Shown piece after piece: positions 1-8,312 of a stretch of DNA of 57,586 bases. Location of the stretch: the NCBI RefSeq assembly GCF_030012175.1, contig NZ_JASCXW010000009.1:1-57586 (forward strand), read 5' to 3'. Position numbers and translations under genes: made by a program. The notes below the pieces were generated by a model. That model did no database searches. It saw only the letters and a program-made list of their open reading frames with translations, and had not been told where the DNA came from. The DNA comes from Peloplasma aerotolerans. GTDB taxonomy: Bacteria > Bacillota_I > Bacilli_A > Acholeplasmatales > Acholeplasmataceae. The number at the start of each line of letters is the position of its first letter. The first letter of the stretch is position 1.

Positions 1-1
1 T

Positions 2-70
2 AATAGACACGGGTCTGTTTTACCCAAGAAGCCCCCACTTCTAATGGTTTTCATTAAGTGGTGGGAGTAG
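2..70 (+). CDS. C-terminal tail of a TnpB (IS200/IS605 OrfB) protein, partial
   Basis: A 22-codon reading frame enters from the left edge and stops with TAG at 68-70. Its end (RHGSVLPKKPPLL...) resembles the basic, proline-containing tails found at the C-terminus of many TnpB/OrfB proteins, and it runs straight into a hairpin of the type that forms IS605 right ends. TnpB proteins are RNA-guided nucleases carried by IS200/IS605 transposons. The body of the gene lies outside the window, so the RuvC residues cannot be checked and the assignment rests on the tail and the hairpin. Confidence 0.5.
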   Translation, partial: NRHGSVLPKKPPLLMVFIKWWE

Positions 71-76
71 TTCACG
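27..76 (+). mobile_element. IS200/IS605-type right end with subterminal hairpin
   Basis: CCCCCACTT at 32-40 pairs with AAGTGGTGGG at 56-65, with one bulged T at 62, giving an imperfect 9-bp stem with a 15-nt loop. It is followed by GAGTAGTTCAC, a sequence commonly seen at the right boundary of tnpB elements. In this family such hairpins are recognised as single-stranded DNA by TnpA, and the same region forms the 3' part of the guide RNA. The boundary lies near 74-76, at the 3' end of the convergent yutG gene. Confidence 0.55.
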
Positions 77-590
77 TGGCAAATCTATGTGCGATTGAAC
101 TTGCTGCTGCAGCAGCAATAGCACCTACAATATCATCTAAAAATGTATTGCATTTACCTTCTTGTTTTCCTTCTTCATCTAATCTACCAATAATACCAGG
201 TTTTGATTTATCAACGTATCCAAAATTGGTAAATCCAATAGATCCATAAACATTAACGATGGCAAGTGCTAAAACTTCATCAATACCATATAATCCATAA
301 TCAGTCATTAACATGGTTGAAAGAGGTTCTGATAGTAACCCTTTTTCTGCTAATATATCCAATTCTAAGCCAGTTAACACAGCATTTTGTACTTCTCTTT
401 TCATCACGACTCTTTGAACATGCTCAAGACACAACTCAAATGATAAAGATGGCAAATATTTGATTTGTAAATCAAGTGTAATTTGCGCAATGTCCTCAAG
501 AATTACACCTCGATCTTCTAACATTTTAACAACGATGTCATACTTTTTAGAATCATTAAGTCTGTTTTCTTCTTTATAAATAACGCCCAT
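72..590 (-). CDS. yutG: Phosphatidylglycerophosphatase A family protein (YutG-like)
   Basis: A 172-residue soluble protein of the PgpA family, close in length and motifs to Bacillus YutG. The family removes phosphate from phosphatidylglycerophosphate to give phosphatidylglycerol. Visible motifs are NAVLTGLELDILAE, the YGIDE...NVYGSIGFTN block and FLDDIVGAIAAAAAS near the C-terminus. The start is the ATG at 590, preceded by GGAGGATATT; a longer upstream frame has no ribosome site. The TGA stop at 72-74 lies inside the TTCAC of the neighbouring transposon end, so the last residues may have been set by that insertion. The family is clear; the enzymatic role is inferred. Confidence 0.88.
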   Translation of the reverse strand: MGVIYKEENRLNDSKKYDIVVKMLEDRGVILEDIAQITLDLQIKYLPSLSFELCLEHVQRVVMKREVQNAVLTGLELDILAEKGLLSEPLSTMLMTDYGLYGIDEVLALAIVNVYGSIGFTNFGYVDKSKPGIIGRLDEEGKQEGKCNTFLDDIVGAIAAAAASSIAHRFAT

Positions 591-666
591 AATATCCTCC
601 CATTGAAAAAAATAGTGTATTACTATTATACATGAATTCAAATGATTAGCAACTCGAATCTAATGA

Positions 667-1767
667 TTAATCATCTATTCTTTTAATAATCAACTTTTCA
701 TTTGCCAAAAAAATCATTTCATCAACTTTTAAATCACTTCTTCCGATGGTGAAATCAGAGGTTAGGATTTGAGCTCCACTAGATATTGCGTCTAGATATC
801 TTTGTTGATTAAAGACTAAACCAGAATCAATTCTTGTTCTAACAATTAGATTTGAGTCTACAAGTGAACGAATTGTTTGAACATCTGGTTGATTATGAAC
901 GATAAAAGATGCATAATTACGATCAATTTGATTTGAGTATAACCCGATAAACATTGGTTGTGTCTCTAGTGAAGTATCTAGTTCATAATACATGTCAGTA
1001 AAATCTCCAGGATGTAGAACAAAAATGACTTTGCCTAATAAACTAAAAACGGATGGCCACCCTGTTGTTTGTATCGTTTCATTTAGTTTTTTACCACTTT
1101 CAAGCATATCATTGGGTTGAAAAAGTCGATCACCTAGTTTATCAATAATTACTGTGTTTAATTTTAATAACTGCTCAGATTCAATATGTTGAAGTGCATG
1201 ATCTAAAATCATCCAATCGTTTTTGATTTCCATTAGAATAATGATTGGTATATGGTTCGGATGATTTGTTGAAAATAAATAGATTTCTTCCAGTGCTAGT
1301 TCAAAACTTGGAGCAACACTACTATTGTCAACTAGTGGAACATGTGTTAAAACAAATTGTTCTTTACGCATTCTAACATCAAACTCCATGCTGCGAATGC
1401 CAGACTCAAATTGTGTTGTTAAGTTCTCGTAACCGTATTTCAGAGCACGTGCTTCTTCAAAACTATCGCCTAGACCAACAAAGAGCCTGCCTAAAGCAGC
1501 ACCGGTTTTTTTATAGCTATTATGCGTAGCAAGTATTTGGATCTCGTTTAATTTGATGGATTCATCTAGTGGATCAAAATTAATAAATTCACTTTCATCT
1601 ACGGGTTCAAATGAACTGCTCTCATAATAGTTGTTTAATCTTTTCATATGATTTGTTTGAATGATTGAATCATTGATTTTAATGGCGAATAAACGCATAA
1701 CAATTAAGAAAAACAATGTAACAAAGGATAAAACTACAATAAAAAATATCTTTATTATTTTAATCAT
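667..1767 (-). CDS. Membrane-anchored PI-PLC-like phosphodiesterase (Ca2+-dependent PI-PLC-C1 type)
   Basis: A 366-residue protein with one N-terminal transmembrane segment (about residues 7-29) and an extracytoplasmic TIM-barrel domain. THNSYK near residue 82 and SMEFDVR followed by LTHVPL near 127-145 supply the His, Glu/Asp and His expected of the PI-PLC-like phosphodiesterase superfamily, most like the calcium-dependent C1 branch. The substrate is probably a phosphoinositide or glycerophosphodiester outside the cell; this is inferred. I chose the ATG at 1767, which has AAGGTG just upstream, over the TTG at 1770. It appears to be a single-gene unit between yutG and an SDR gene. Confidence 0.75.
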   Translation of the reverse strand: MIKIIKIFFIVVLSFVTLFFLIVMRLFAIKINDSIIQTNHMKRLNNYYESSSFEPVDESEFINFDPLDESIKLNEIQILATHNSYKKTGAALGRLFVGLGDSFEEARALKYGYENLTTQFESGIRSMEFDVRMRKEQFVLTHVPLVDNSSVAPSFELALEEIYLFSTNHPNHIPIIILMEIKNDWMILDHALQHIESEQLLKLNTVIIDKLGDRLFQPNDMLESGKKLNETIQTTGWPSVFSLLGKVIFVLHPGDFTDMYYELDTSLETQPMFIGLYSNQIDRNYASFIVHNQPDVQTIRSLVDSNLIVRTRIDSGLVFNQQRYLDAISSGAQILTSDFTIGRSDLKVDEMIFLANEKLIIKRIDD

Positions 1768-1803
1768 CAAATCACCTTCAGTTCAATTATAATATATTAT
1801 AAA

Positions 1804-2658
1804 TCATTTAAAATCTATAGATGTTAGTGCCTCCGAGTATGACCACAATTTATTTGCATGCTCATCGTTGTATGTTATTTTGTTAGATTTAATGGATTTT
1901 CCTTCTTTAATATAATGCCCTGAAAAAGTTTTATATTCTGGTTTTAAAGCTACATCAACCATAAACTTGGAAGGATAATATACATCAGTTCCTCCACTTT
2001 TTCTTAAGTTCCAAACAAATCTTGCTAAACCAGTCGTATTTTTCCCACCAATTTCTGTTTTAACCAAACCTGGGTCAATAGCAAAAATAGGGATATCCTT
2101 AAACCTTTTTGCGTATGCTTTAACAAAAAAAACATTATATAGTTTTGATCGTTTATATGCCTTTAAGATATTGTAAAACTTTTTGTTTTGGATGTTCTTC
2201 CAATTAATAGATGCACGATAATGTGATAATGAACTGACTACCAAAACTCGTGGATCATCAGATTTTTTTAATAAAGGTGTTAAGTGATATGTCAAAATAA
2301 ACACAGATAAATGATTTGTCGCAAATGTTACTTCATTTCCGTCTTCATTCTCGTGATAACCTGAAGTAACTCGACCTGCTACATTCATTAATATGTCAAG
2401 TTTACCTTGATATTTTTTATTGACAAAACTAACTAAATCTTTCCCAGCTTGATGAGTTGATTTATTATCGGATAAATCACCTACAACAAAATCAAGATTT
2501 GCATGCTTTGTTAGTGGTTCAAGTTCTTTTTTTACTGTTTCTATTTTTTCTAGGTTTCTTGCTAAAGCAATAACATGTACTCGTTCTTTTAATAAAAGCT
2601 CAACATTCGTTTTACCGATGCCTGATGAGGCACCTGTTACAATAGCTATTTTTTGCAT
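1804..2658 (-). CDS. Short-chain dehydrogenase/reductase (SDR)
   Basis: An NAD(P)-dependent oxidoreductase with the classical SDR layout: the nucleotide loop TGASSGIGK at the N-terminus, NVAG for the central sheet, a Ser in VVSSLSH and the catalytic pair in YKRSK. The overall pattern resembles the retinol-dehydrogenase-like and WW-domain-oxidoreductase-like SDRs; the substrate cannot be read from sequence. Three in-frame starts compete: GTG at 2670, ATG at 2667 and ATG at 2658. AAGGAG sits only 2 nt from the second and 11 nt from the third, so I used 2658. Confidence 0.85.
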   Translation of the reverse strand: MQKIAIVTGASSGIGKTNVELLLKERVHVIALARNLEKIETVKKELEPLTKHANLDFVVGDLSDNKSTHQAGKDLVSFVNKKYQGKLDILMNVAGRVTSGYHENEDGNEVTFATNHLSVFILTYHLTPLLKKSDDPRVLVVSSLSHYRASINWKNIQNKKFYNILKAYKRSKLYNVFFVKAYAKRFKDIPIFAIDPGLVKTEIGGKNTTGLARFVWNLRKSGGTDVYYPSKFMVDVALKPEYKTFSGHYIKEGKSIKSNKITYNDEHANKLWSYSEALTSIDFK

Positions 2659-2717
2659 ATTTCCCATCACTCCTTACCATTTATCATATCATTTTTTTTC
2701 GAATATGTTTTACATAT

Positions 2718-2744
2718 TTGACAATATACGATGTTAGGTATAAT
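2718..2744 (+). promoter_or_regulatory. Promoter for the ABC exporter pair
   Basis: TTGACA at 2718-2723 and TATAAT at 2739-2744 are separated by 15 bp, shorter than the ideal 17. They lie about 40 bp upstream of the ABC ATPase start and point toward it. Confidence 0.5.
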
Positions 2745-2783
2745 ATAAGTGGTAAGTTTACAAAATAGATCCGGAGGTAAAAA

Positions 2784-3671
2784 ATGATACAAATCAATAA
2801 TTTGACAAAGTCATATGGACCTAATAAAGGTGTTTTTGATTTGTCATTCCAAGTCAATGAAGGTGAAGTTTTTGGTTTCATTGGACCAAATGGTGCTGGC
2901 AAAACGACAACCATACGTCACCTATTAGGATTTATACATTCTGACTCAGGATCGTGTTCCATTATGGGAATGGACACACATGATTTTGCAGCAAAACTAC
3001 AAGAAGATATTGGTTATTTGTCTGGTGAAATTGCTTTTTTTGATCAAATGACTGGTTTATCATTTCTTAGATTGTTATCAGAAATGCGAGGGTTGATCAA
3101 CCACGATAGAATGAATGAACTGATTCATTTTTGGGATTTAGATGTCTCTGTAAAAATTAGAAAAATGTCAAAAGGTATGAAACAAAAGCTTGGTTTGGTT
3201 TCAGCATTTATGCATCATCCAAAAATATTAATATTAGATGAACCTACTAGTGGACTTGATCCACTTATGCAAACCAAGTTCGTAGATTTAATTCATCAAG
3301 AGAAATCAAAAGGAACAACCATTCTTATGTCATCGCATAGTTTCGAAGAAATTGAAAGAACTTGTGATCGTGCTGGTATTATTAAGAATGGAAAACTTGT
3401 TGCTCTAGAAGACATAAAGACATTAAAAAAAGAACAGAGAAAAGTATTTATGGTTTCTCTCGCTTCTAAAAGTGATATTGAAAAAATTAATAGTTCAACC
3501 CTAGAGATAGTTAAACAAAAAGGTCTTGATCTAGAAATCACCACTTATGGAGATATTAATCCGTTAATTATGGAATTATCCAAATGTAAAGTCGTTTCAT
3601 TTGATTTAAAAAAGCAATCTCTTGAAAAGATTTTTATGAAATATTATGAAAGTGGTGATTCCAATGAATAA
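2784..3671 (+). CDS. ABC transporter ATP-binding protein (ABC-2 exporter type)
   Basis: A 295-residue ATPase that would power an exporter with the adjacent membrane protein. Walker A is GPNGAGKTT (residues 34-42), the signature is MSKGMKQK rather than LSGGQ, and Walker B is ILILDEPTSGLD. The MSKGM signature and a C-terminal extension of about 80 residues are typical of drug, lantibiotic or Nat-type ABC-2 systems. The ATG follows GGAGGT at good spacing. The stop overlaps the start of the permease gene (ATGAATAA), indicating translational coupling. The exported substrate is unknown. Confidence 0.92.
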   Translation: MIQINNLTKSYGPNKGVFDLSFQVNEGEVFGFIGPNGAGKTTTIRHLLGFIHSDSGSCSIMGMDTHDFAAKLQEDIGYLSGEIAFFDQMTGLSFLRLLSEMRGLINHDRMNELIHFWDLDVSVKIRKMSKGMKQKLGLVSAFMHHPKILILDEPTSGLDPLMQTKFVDLIHQEKSKGTTILMSSHSFEEIERTCDRAGIIKNGKLVALEDIKTLKKEQRKVFMVSLASKSDIEKINSSTLEIVKQKGLDLEITTYGDINPLIMELSKCKVVSFDLKKQSLEKIFMKYYESGDSNE

Positions 3672-4464
3672 AGCACTATTAAAGGCCACATTAAAGTCGA
3701 ATTATTTTATTTTTATCATCTTCTTTCTCGTCTTAATGATGTATTCTTCAATTATTATTGGTATGTATAATCCCGATGATTTGGGAGCATGGGACTCAAT
3801 GTTTGAGCTTTTTTCACCAACCATGCTGAATGCTATGGGTTTTCAACTACTTGAACCTTCTTTGTTTGGTTTTGTTGGTGGTTATCTTTATGGTTTCATC
3901 ATGTTGATGTTCCCGATGATTTATATCATCGTATTGGGTCCTAGAATGATTGCTAAATATGTAGATTCGGGATCGATGAGTTTCTTATTATCGACACCTA
4001 ATACAAGACAAAAAATTTCAGTTACTCAAGCATTCTATATGTCGGTTAGTATTTTTATACTTATTTCAGTTGTAGCACTTATTAATTTAGGGTTTTCTGA
4101 ATTAATGTTTCCTGGCCAGATGAAACTCTATAGCTATTTCTTGCTAAATTTTAATCTTATTGCGTTGTTATCTTTATTGGGAGGTATAAGCTTCTTATCA
4201 TCCTGTCTTTTTAATGAGAGCAGATTTGCCTCGGGATTTGGAGCAGGTATTCCTATTGGCTTCTTTGTAATTAACATGTTGTCTAATGTTTCAACTGACC
4301 TAGATTTTCTTAAATATTTCACTGTGTTTTCCCTGTTTGATACAAATGATGCAGTTATACAAAGTAATCGTGTATATTTAAATGTTAGCATTTTGCTTCT
4401 ATTAACTTTTGCTTTATATTTTTCAGGTATATATATTTTTAAAAAGAAGGATTTGCACATCTAG
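3664..4464 (+). CDS. ABC-2 type transporter permease
   Basis: A 266-residue polytopic membrane protein with about six hydrophobic segments and a short cytoplasmic C-terminus (KKKDLHI). It overlaps the ATPase gene by 8 bp, so the two form an exporter in the inner membrane. I take the start as the ATG at 3664 in the overlap; an upstream ATG at 3646 would overlap further and has no better ribosome site. The LSTPNTRQK segment after the second or third membrane helix is typical of ABC-2 permeases that handle drugs, bacteriocins or sodium. The substrate is not evident. Confidence 0.85.
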   Translation: MNKALLKATLKSNYFIFIIFFLVLMMYSSIIIGMYNPDDLGAWDSMFELFSPTMLNAMGFQLLEPSLFGFVGGYLYGFIMLMFPMIYIIVLGPRMIAKYVDSGSMSFLLSTPNTRQKISVTQAFYMSVSIFILISVVALINLGFSELMFPGQMKLYSYFLLNFNLIALLSLLGGISFLSSCLFNESRFASGFGAGIPIGFFVINMLSNVSTDLDFLKYFTVFSLFDTNDAVIQSNRVYLNVSILLLLTFALYFSGIYIFKKKDLHI

Positions 4465-4466
4465 TT

Positions 4467-4504
4467 AAAAAAACGATTTAATGATGGCTCATTAAGTCGC
4501 TTTC
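4467..4504. terminator. Bidirectional terminator between convergent genes
   Basis: CGATTTAATGA (4474-4484) pairs with TCATTAAGTCG (4489-4499) around a 4-nt loop, with A-rich and T-rich flanks. One arm covers the stop codon of the minus-strand methyltransferase gene. It sits between convergent genes ending at 4464 and 4492. Confidence 0.6.
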
Positions 4505-5139
4505 TTTAAAACAATATATCGATATTCATTTGTATAAATAACTTTCAGATTAAATTGCTTAGCAATACAGTCAATCGTTTTGGGTGTGTAAAAAGAAATA
4601 TGTGTTGTATCTCTAATATAAAACCAATCAAAAAACTTGTTTCGATCTCTTGGATGGAATAATGTCATAAGAGATATAACACCGTTTGGTTTTAGATGAT
4701 TGACTAACATTTTTATTTCATTTGTTGGTTCACTTAAGTGTTCAATAACTTCTGTTGATGTTATGAGATTATACTCTTTATTTTCATAAACTTTTTTAGG
4801 TGAGTAGAATGGATCATAGATATCGACATTAAATAGATACTGTTCTCTCATTATTTTTGCTAATACAGGATTAGGTCCGCTACCAAAGTCTAATACATCA
4901 CCTTTTTGAATGTATGGCATAATAGCAGCATCTATAAAGTTCGTTAAAAAATTGATATATCCAATATTGCTTTCATCATTTTGATGATTGTTATATACTT
5001 TTAACTCATCATCTAATGATAGATAATTTGATTGATCTTTAAAAATAAATTCACATTGTTTGCATTCATGAAATAACATATCAAATCTTGGATGTGGATA
5101 AGATATCGTTTTGTTTCCGCAAATCTTACATTTACTCAT
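4492..5139 (-). CDS. Class I SAM-dependent methyltransferase with N-terminal zinc ribbon
   Basis: A 215-residue protein. The first 35 residues carry CKICG and CKQC pairs that form a probable zinc ribbon. The rest is a Rossmann methyltransferase of the Methyltransf_23 type, with the SAM loop VLDFGSGPN near residue 84 and a TSTEVIEHL motif. Similar zinc-ribbon methyltransferases act on small molecules or sugars, but this target is unknown. The start overlaps the stop of the upstream DUF1801 gene (ATGA at 5136-5139), so the two are co-translated. Confidence 0.8.
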   Translation of the reverse strand: MSKCKICGNKTISYPHPRFDMLFHECKQCEFIFKDQSNYLSLDDELKVYNNHQNDESNIGYINFLTNFIDAAIMPYIQKGDVLDFGSGPNPVLAKIMREQYLFNVDIYDPFYSPKKVYENKEYNLITSTEVIEHLSEPTNEIKMLVNHLKPNGVISLMTLFHPRDRNKFFDWFYIRDTTHISFYTPKTIDCIAKQFNLKVIYTNEYRYIVLKKAT

Positions 5140-5540
5140 TTTCTTTTCATTGCCTCAATGATGGATTGCTGGCATAAATCTTTAAGTGCCTCTATATTAA
5201 CTTCTTCAAGCGATTTAATATACAAACAACCAACTCCTTTATCATGTTTTCCTATATGGTCTAATATTTTATTTTGTAAATCTATCATCAAGTAAATGGT
5301 AATTGCCTTTTTCCTTAAGGCAAACCCAATGAGAAAATAATCGATTTGTCTACCCGATTCATAAGTATATCTTTTATTGCCAAAGCCTATAATTGATGAC
5401 CCCCACATAACAGGATCTTCTCCAGTGAGCTCTTTAATCATATTGATTAATATAGTTGCGTCTTGTTGTTTTTGATGATCAAACTTAGACAAATATCCAC
5501 TTACTGATAATTGATTTGCTTTTGTCTTTAATTCAGCCAT
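5136..5540 (-). CDS. DUF1801 (YdhG-like) domain protein
   Basis: A 134-residue soluble protein. Residues about 35-125 match the DUF1801/YdhG fold in pattern: VMWGSSIIGFGNKRYTYESG, a DYFLIGFALRKKAITIYLM strand block and a C-terminal KGVGCLYIKSLEEVNIEAL segment. The family is widespread and of unknown function. It is the first gene of a two-gene unit with the methyltransferase and starts just after the DUF554 gene upstream. Confidence 0.8.
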   Translation of the reverse strand: MAELKTKANQLSVSGYLSKFDHQKQQDATILINMIKELTGEDPVMWGSSIIGFGNKRYTYESGRQIDYFLIGFALRKKAITIYLMIDLQNKILDHIGKHDKGVGCLYIKSLEEVNIEALKDLCQQSIIEAMKRK

Positions 5541-5548
5541 AATACCTC

Positions 5549-6256
5549 CTAAAATAAAGAAATAACTAAATAGTATAAAATTGGAATAAAAATAGCTGGT
5601 AGCATATTCGCTACTTTTATTTTTTTAATCTCCATAAAATTAAAGCCTATAGCAATTAATAAGATATTACCAACCATAGAAACAGCTTTAATCATTTCAA
5701 TAGATAATATATCTGTTGATGTCATTGCGAGCAATGTTAATGAACCTTGATATATTAAAACACTAAATGCTGAAAAGATGACTCCAATACCTAATACAGA
5801 AGCTAAAATCATCGCTGTAATAAAGTCTAATGCACTTTTGATGACTAATGTTGTGATATCCCCATATAATCCATCTTGAATGGAACCAACGATTGCCATT
5901 GCTCCAACACAAAATATAAGTGTACCTGCAATAAAACCTTTAGCAAGCGGAGGAAGATTGTACTTCTTTTCGACGTTTTCAGCCCATCTGTTTAATCTCA
6001 TATCAATATCAATCCATTCACCAATCATCACACCTATAACAAGTGAAATAATAATTAATAAATCACTATGTGTAGAAATACCATCTTGATTAACGATTAA
6101 AAAATCTTTAAGAAACCATCCTAAAGAAAGTGCAATTAATCCTAAACCTAAAACGAGCATAATACTTTTTTGTATTTTTTCAGGCAATCCTCTTTTAAAA
6201 ATGACACCTAAAATGCTTGCTATAATGATTGCTCCTACATTGATTAATGTTCCCAT
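5549..6256 (-). CDS. DUF554 family membrane protein (YdfK-like)
   Basis: A 235-residue integral membrane protein with six or seven hydrophobic segments. It begins MGTLINVGAIIIASILGVIF, the usual N-terminus of DUF554/YdfK proteins, and contains the family's GFIAGTLIFCVGAMAIVGSIQDG block. Its biochemical role is not established. I take the ATG at 6256, preceded by AAAGGGG at correct spacing, rather than an upstream frame that adds 16 residues. It may be co-transcribed with the two genes downstream on this strand (8-bp gap). Confidence 0.85.
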   Translation of the reverse strand: MGTLINVGAIIIASILGVIFKRGLPEKIQKSIMLVLGLGLIALSLGWFLKDFLIVNQDGISTHSDLLIIISLVIGVMIGEWIDIDMRLNRWAENVEKKYNLPPLAKGFIAGTLIFCVGAMAIVGSIQDGLYGDITTLVIKSALDFITAMILASVLGIGVIFSAFSVLIYQGSLTLLAMTSTDILSIEMIKAVSMVGNILLIAIGFNFMEIKKIKVANMLPAIFIPILYYLVISLF

Positions 6257-6374
6257 ATAGTACCCCTTTAAGTTTGTATCAGTCTTATTATAATATGAAA
6301 ACACTTATTTTGCAGATTTTTATATATTCCATCTTGTTTTTTTTAAATAATCTTATATAATGGAATAGAACTTT

Positions 6375-6459
6375 GATATTCAAACCTTTTAAAAGTATGA
6401 TACTCTGTTCATATTTGAATATTCAAGATGATACGCTGAACTTAACAACAGTATCTTGA
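6375..6459. repeat. Two adjacent imperfect inverted repeats, possible structured RNA
   Basis: GATATTCAAA (6375-6384) pairs with TTTGAATATTC (6414-6424). Immediately after, TCAAGATGATAC (6423-6434) pairs with GTATCTTGA (6451-6459). No reading frame covers the region, and a terminator follows at 6467-6499. It could be the decayed end of a mobile element or a small RNA; I recognise no family. Confidence 0.3.
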
Positions 6460-6466
6460 AAAAAGA

Positions 6467-6499
6467 AATGGTCAATCACTTTAGATTGACCGTTTTTTC
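6467..6499. terminator. Bidirectional rho-independent terminator
   Basis: GGTCAATC (6470-6477) pairs with GATTGACC (6484-6491) around a 6-nt loop, with a T6 run at 6493-6498 on the plus side and an A-rich run on the other. It serves the aldo/keto reductase gene ending at 6502 and possibly a plus-strand transcript from 6375-6460. Confidence 0.65.
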
Positions 6500-6501
6500 T
6501 T

Positions 6502-7434
6502 TTACCAAAATAATGGATTATCTTTAATTTTCTTGTTGTATAACTCAATGAATTTTTCCTTAATATCCTGTGGTAATTCAAAGTCTGCATTTTGAATATG
6601 ATCTTCTAATTGTTCTACATTTCTAATACCTGGTATAACAGCTGTGATTTCTGGAAAACTTAGAACAAATGAGATTGCATATTTCGTTAAACTCTCAGAT
6701 TTTGTGATTTTCTTTAAATCCTTAACAAGTGACGCACGTTGTTCAATTGTTTCATCATCCCATCTTGAGCGAATACCTTCAAATTCTGATAGTTCATCAT
6801 ATTTACCAGTTAACCAACCTGAATCAAGTGGCACTTTAGCGATAATAGAAATCCCTTTTTCTTTTGCCTTTTTAAATAGAGGAATCGTTTCTTGAAAAAA
6901 GATATTAAATAAGATTTCTACAACATCAAGTTTTACATTGTCTAAAACAGCTTTAAACTCATCGTATGTGTCAATACTCACACCATATGCTTTTATTAAA
7001 CCTTCTTCTTTTAGTCTTTCAAGTTCTTCAAAATGTTGTGTTTTACCCTCTAAGATTTCCATTCCAGGATTATGTAATAATACGCTATCAACATAGTTTG
7101 TTTGAAGTCTTTCTAAGCTATCATAAATTTGCTCTTTTAGTGAGAATACAGAAAAGTCAGTCTCACCATCAGCTGTGTGACCCAATTTTGTGTTAATCAC
7201 AATATCATTTCGGTGATCTATAGTTGCTTGACCTAGGATTGACTCACTCAAACCAGCTGCATATCCTGGTGCTGTGTCGAAAAAATTAATGCCCTTTTCA
7301 ATCGCAGTTTTAACTAAAGAAATGCCTTCATCTACCGACATATATCCCCAAAAATCTGTGTTGCCTAATTGCCATGCCCCAAAACCCAATCTATGGATTG
7401 ATTTTGACGTTTTTGCGTAGTTCGTTTTTTTCAT
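6502..7434 (-). CDS. Aldo/keto reductase
   Basis: A 310-residue NAD(P)H-dependent carbonyl reductase. The tetrad is visible as Asp and Tyr in FFDTAPGYAAG (about residues 53-58), Lys in INTKLGH and His in VLLHNPG. The family's C-terminal AVIPGIRNVEQLEDHI cofactor segment is present. These enzymes reduce sugar or ketone carbonyls and often act in detoxification; the substrate is not evident. The gene stands alone and ends on the terminator at 6467-6499. Confidence 0.88.
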   Translation of the reverse strand: MKKTNYAKTSKSIHRLGFGAWQLGNTDFWGYMSVDEGISLVKTAIEKGINFFDTAPGYAAGLSESILGQATIDHRNDIVINTKLGHTADGETDFSVFSLKEQIYDSLERLQTNYVDSVLLHNPGMEILEGKTQHFEELERLKEEGLIKAYGVSIDTYDEFKAVLDNVKLDVVEILFNIFFQETIPLFKKAKEKGISIIAKVPLDSGWLTGKYDELSEFEGIRSRWDDETIEQRASLVKDLKKITKSESLTKYAISFVLSFPEITAVIPGIRNVEQLEDHIQNADFELPQDIKEKFIELYNKKIKDNPLFW

Positions 7435-7515
7435 ATGAACCTCCTACGTATCTATTTCCATTTTATCATATTTCTTTGATTGGCTAGCTCCAAATCAATT
7501 CTAACCTACTTTTTT

Positions 7516-8256
7516 TTATTTTTTATACAACCAGCTAAGTACTTTTTGAATATAAGCATCCCAAAATGCCCAATTATGCTCACCTTTAGATTCTTCATAT
7601 GTAAACGGGATATGATGTTTAGTTAGAAAAGCTTTGAACTGAAGATTATTTTCATACAAAAAGTCTTCTGTTCCACAACAAATATATAAATCAGGTTTTG
7701 GATCCGCTTTCTTTGCAAGATAAAATAAATCATTTTTTGTATTCGTTATAGGATCATTTCCAAATATAGATTTGAAGAACTGTTCTCTGCTTTTATCTTC
7801 ATTTTCTCTTAGGAGTGTATCAACATCTAAAGCACCGGAAAGGCTTGCTGCTTTTGAAAACTTGTTGGGATATGTTAATGCTATTTTGAATGCACCATAT
7901 CCACCCATTGAGAGTCCACAAACGTAATTATCTTCTCTATGATTAGATATTGGAAACAATGATTCCATAATATTTGGTAGTTCCTCTGAGATAAAAGTAA
8001 AATATTTAAAACCATTAGCCATATTGGTGTAATAACTATTATATGCAGCTGGCATAATGATTGCTAAACGGTGATTTTGTGCATAACGTTCAATTGATGA
8101 ATATCTCATCCAATCAGTATGGTTACCTATATACCCATGCAGCAAATATAAAACTTTAACCTTCTCATCTTTTTTAATGTCCTGTGGGATTAATACATTG
8201 ACACTTACATTCATTTCTAAAACAAAAGATCTAATTTGACATTCAATAAAAGCCAT
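7516..8256 (-). CDS. Esterase family alpha/beta hydrolase (putative esterase, EstA-like)
   Basis: A 246-residue cytoplasmic hydrolase of the Esterase-D/antigen-85-like fold. LYLLHGYIGNHTDW forms the oxyanion region, GLSMGGYG carries the nucleophile Ser116, CCGTEDFLY probably holds the Asp, and GEHNWAFWD the His. This pattern is shared by tributyrin esterases and S-formylglutathione hydrolase relatives. The ATG follows AAAAAGGAGATATAA. An extended -10 element (TGCTATAAT, 8294-8302) lies upstream, so the gene seems to have its own promoter below the small-RNA terminator at 8313. Confidence 0.83.
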   Translation of the reverse strand: MAFIECQIRSFVLEMNVSVNVLIPQDIKKDEKVKVLYLLHGYIGNHTDWMRYSSIERYAQNHRLAIIMPAAYNSYYTNMANGFKYFTFISEELPNIMESLFPISNHREDNYVCGLSMGGYGAFKIALTYPNKFSKAASLSGALDVDTLLRENEDKSREQFFKSIFGNDPITNTKNDLFYLAKKADPKPDLYICCGTEDFLYENNLQFKAFLTKHHIPFTYEESKGEHNWAFWDAYIQKVLSWLYKK

Positions 8257-8293
8257 GATTTATATCTCCTTTTTAACGTTTTTCACTGACTAT

Positions 8294-8302
8294 ATTATAG
8301 CA
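8294..8302 (-). promoter_or_regulatory. Extended -10 promoter element for the esterase gene
   Basis: On the minus strand TGCTATAAT matches the TGnTATAAT extended -10 form. The -35 region is only T-rich, and falls on the U-run of the upstream terminator. It lies about 40 nt before the esterase start. Confidence 0.45.
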
Positions 8303-8312
8303 TATGATTTAT

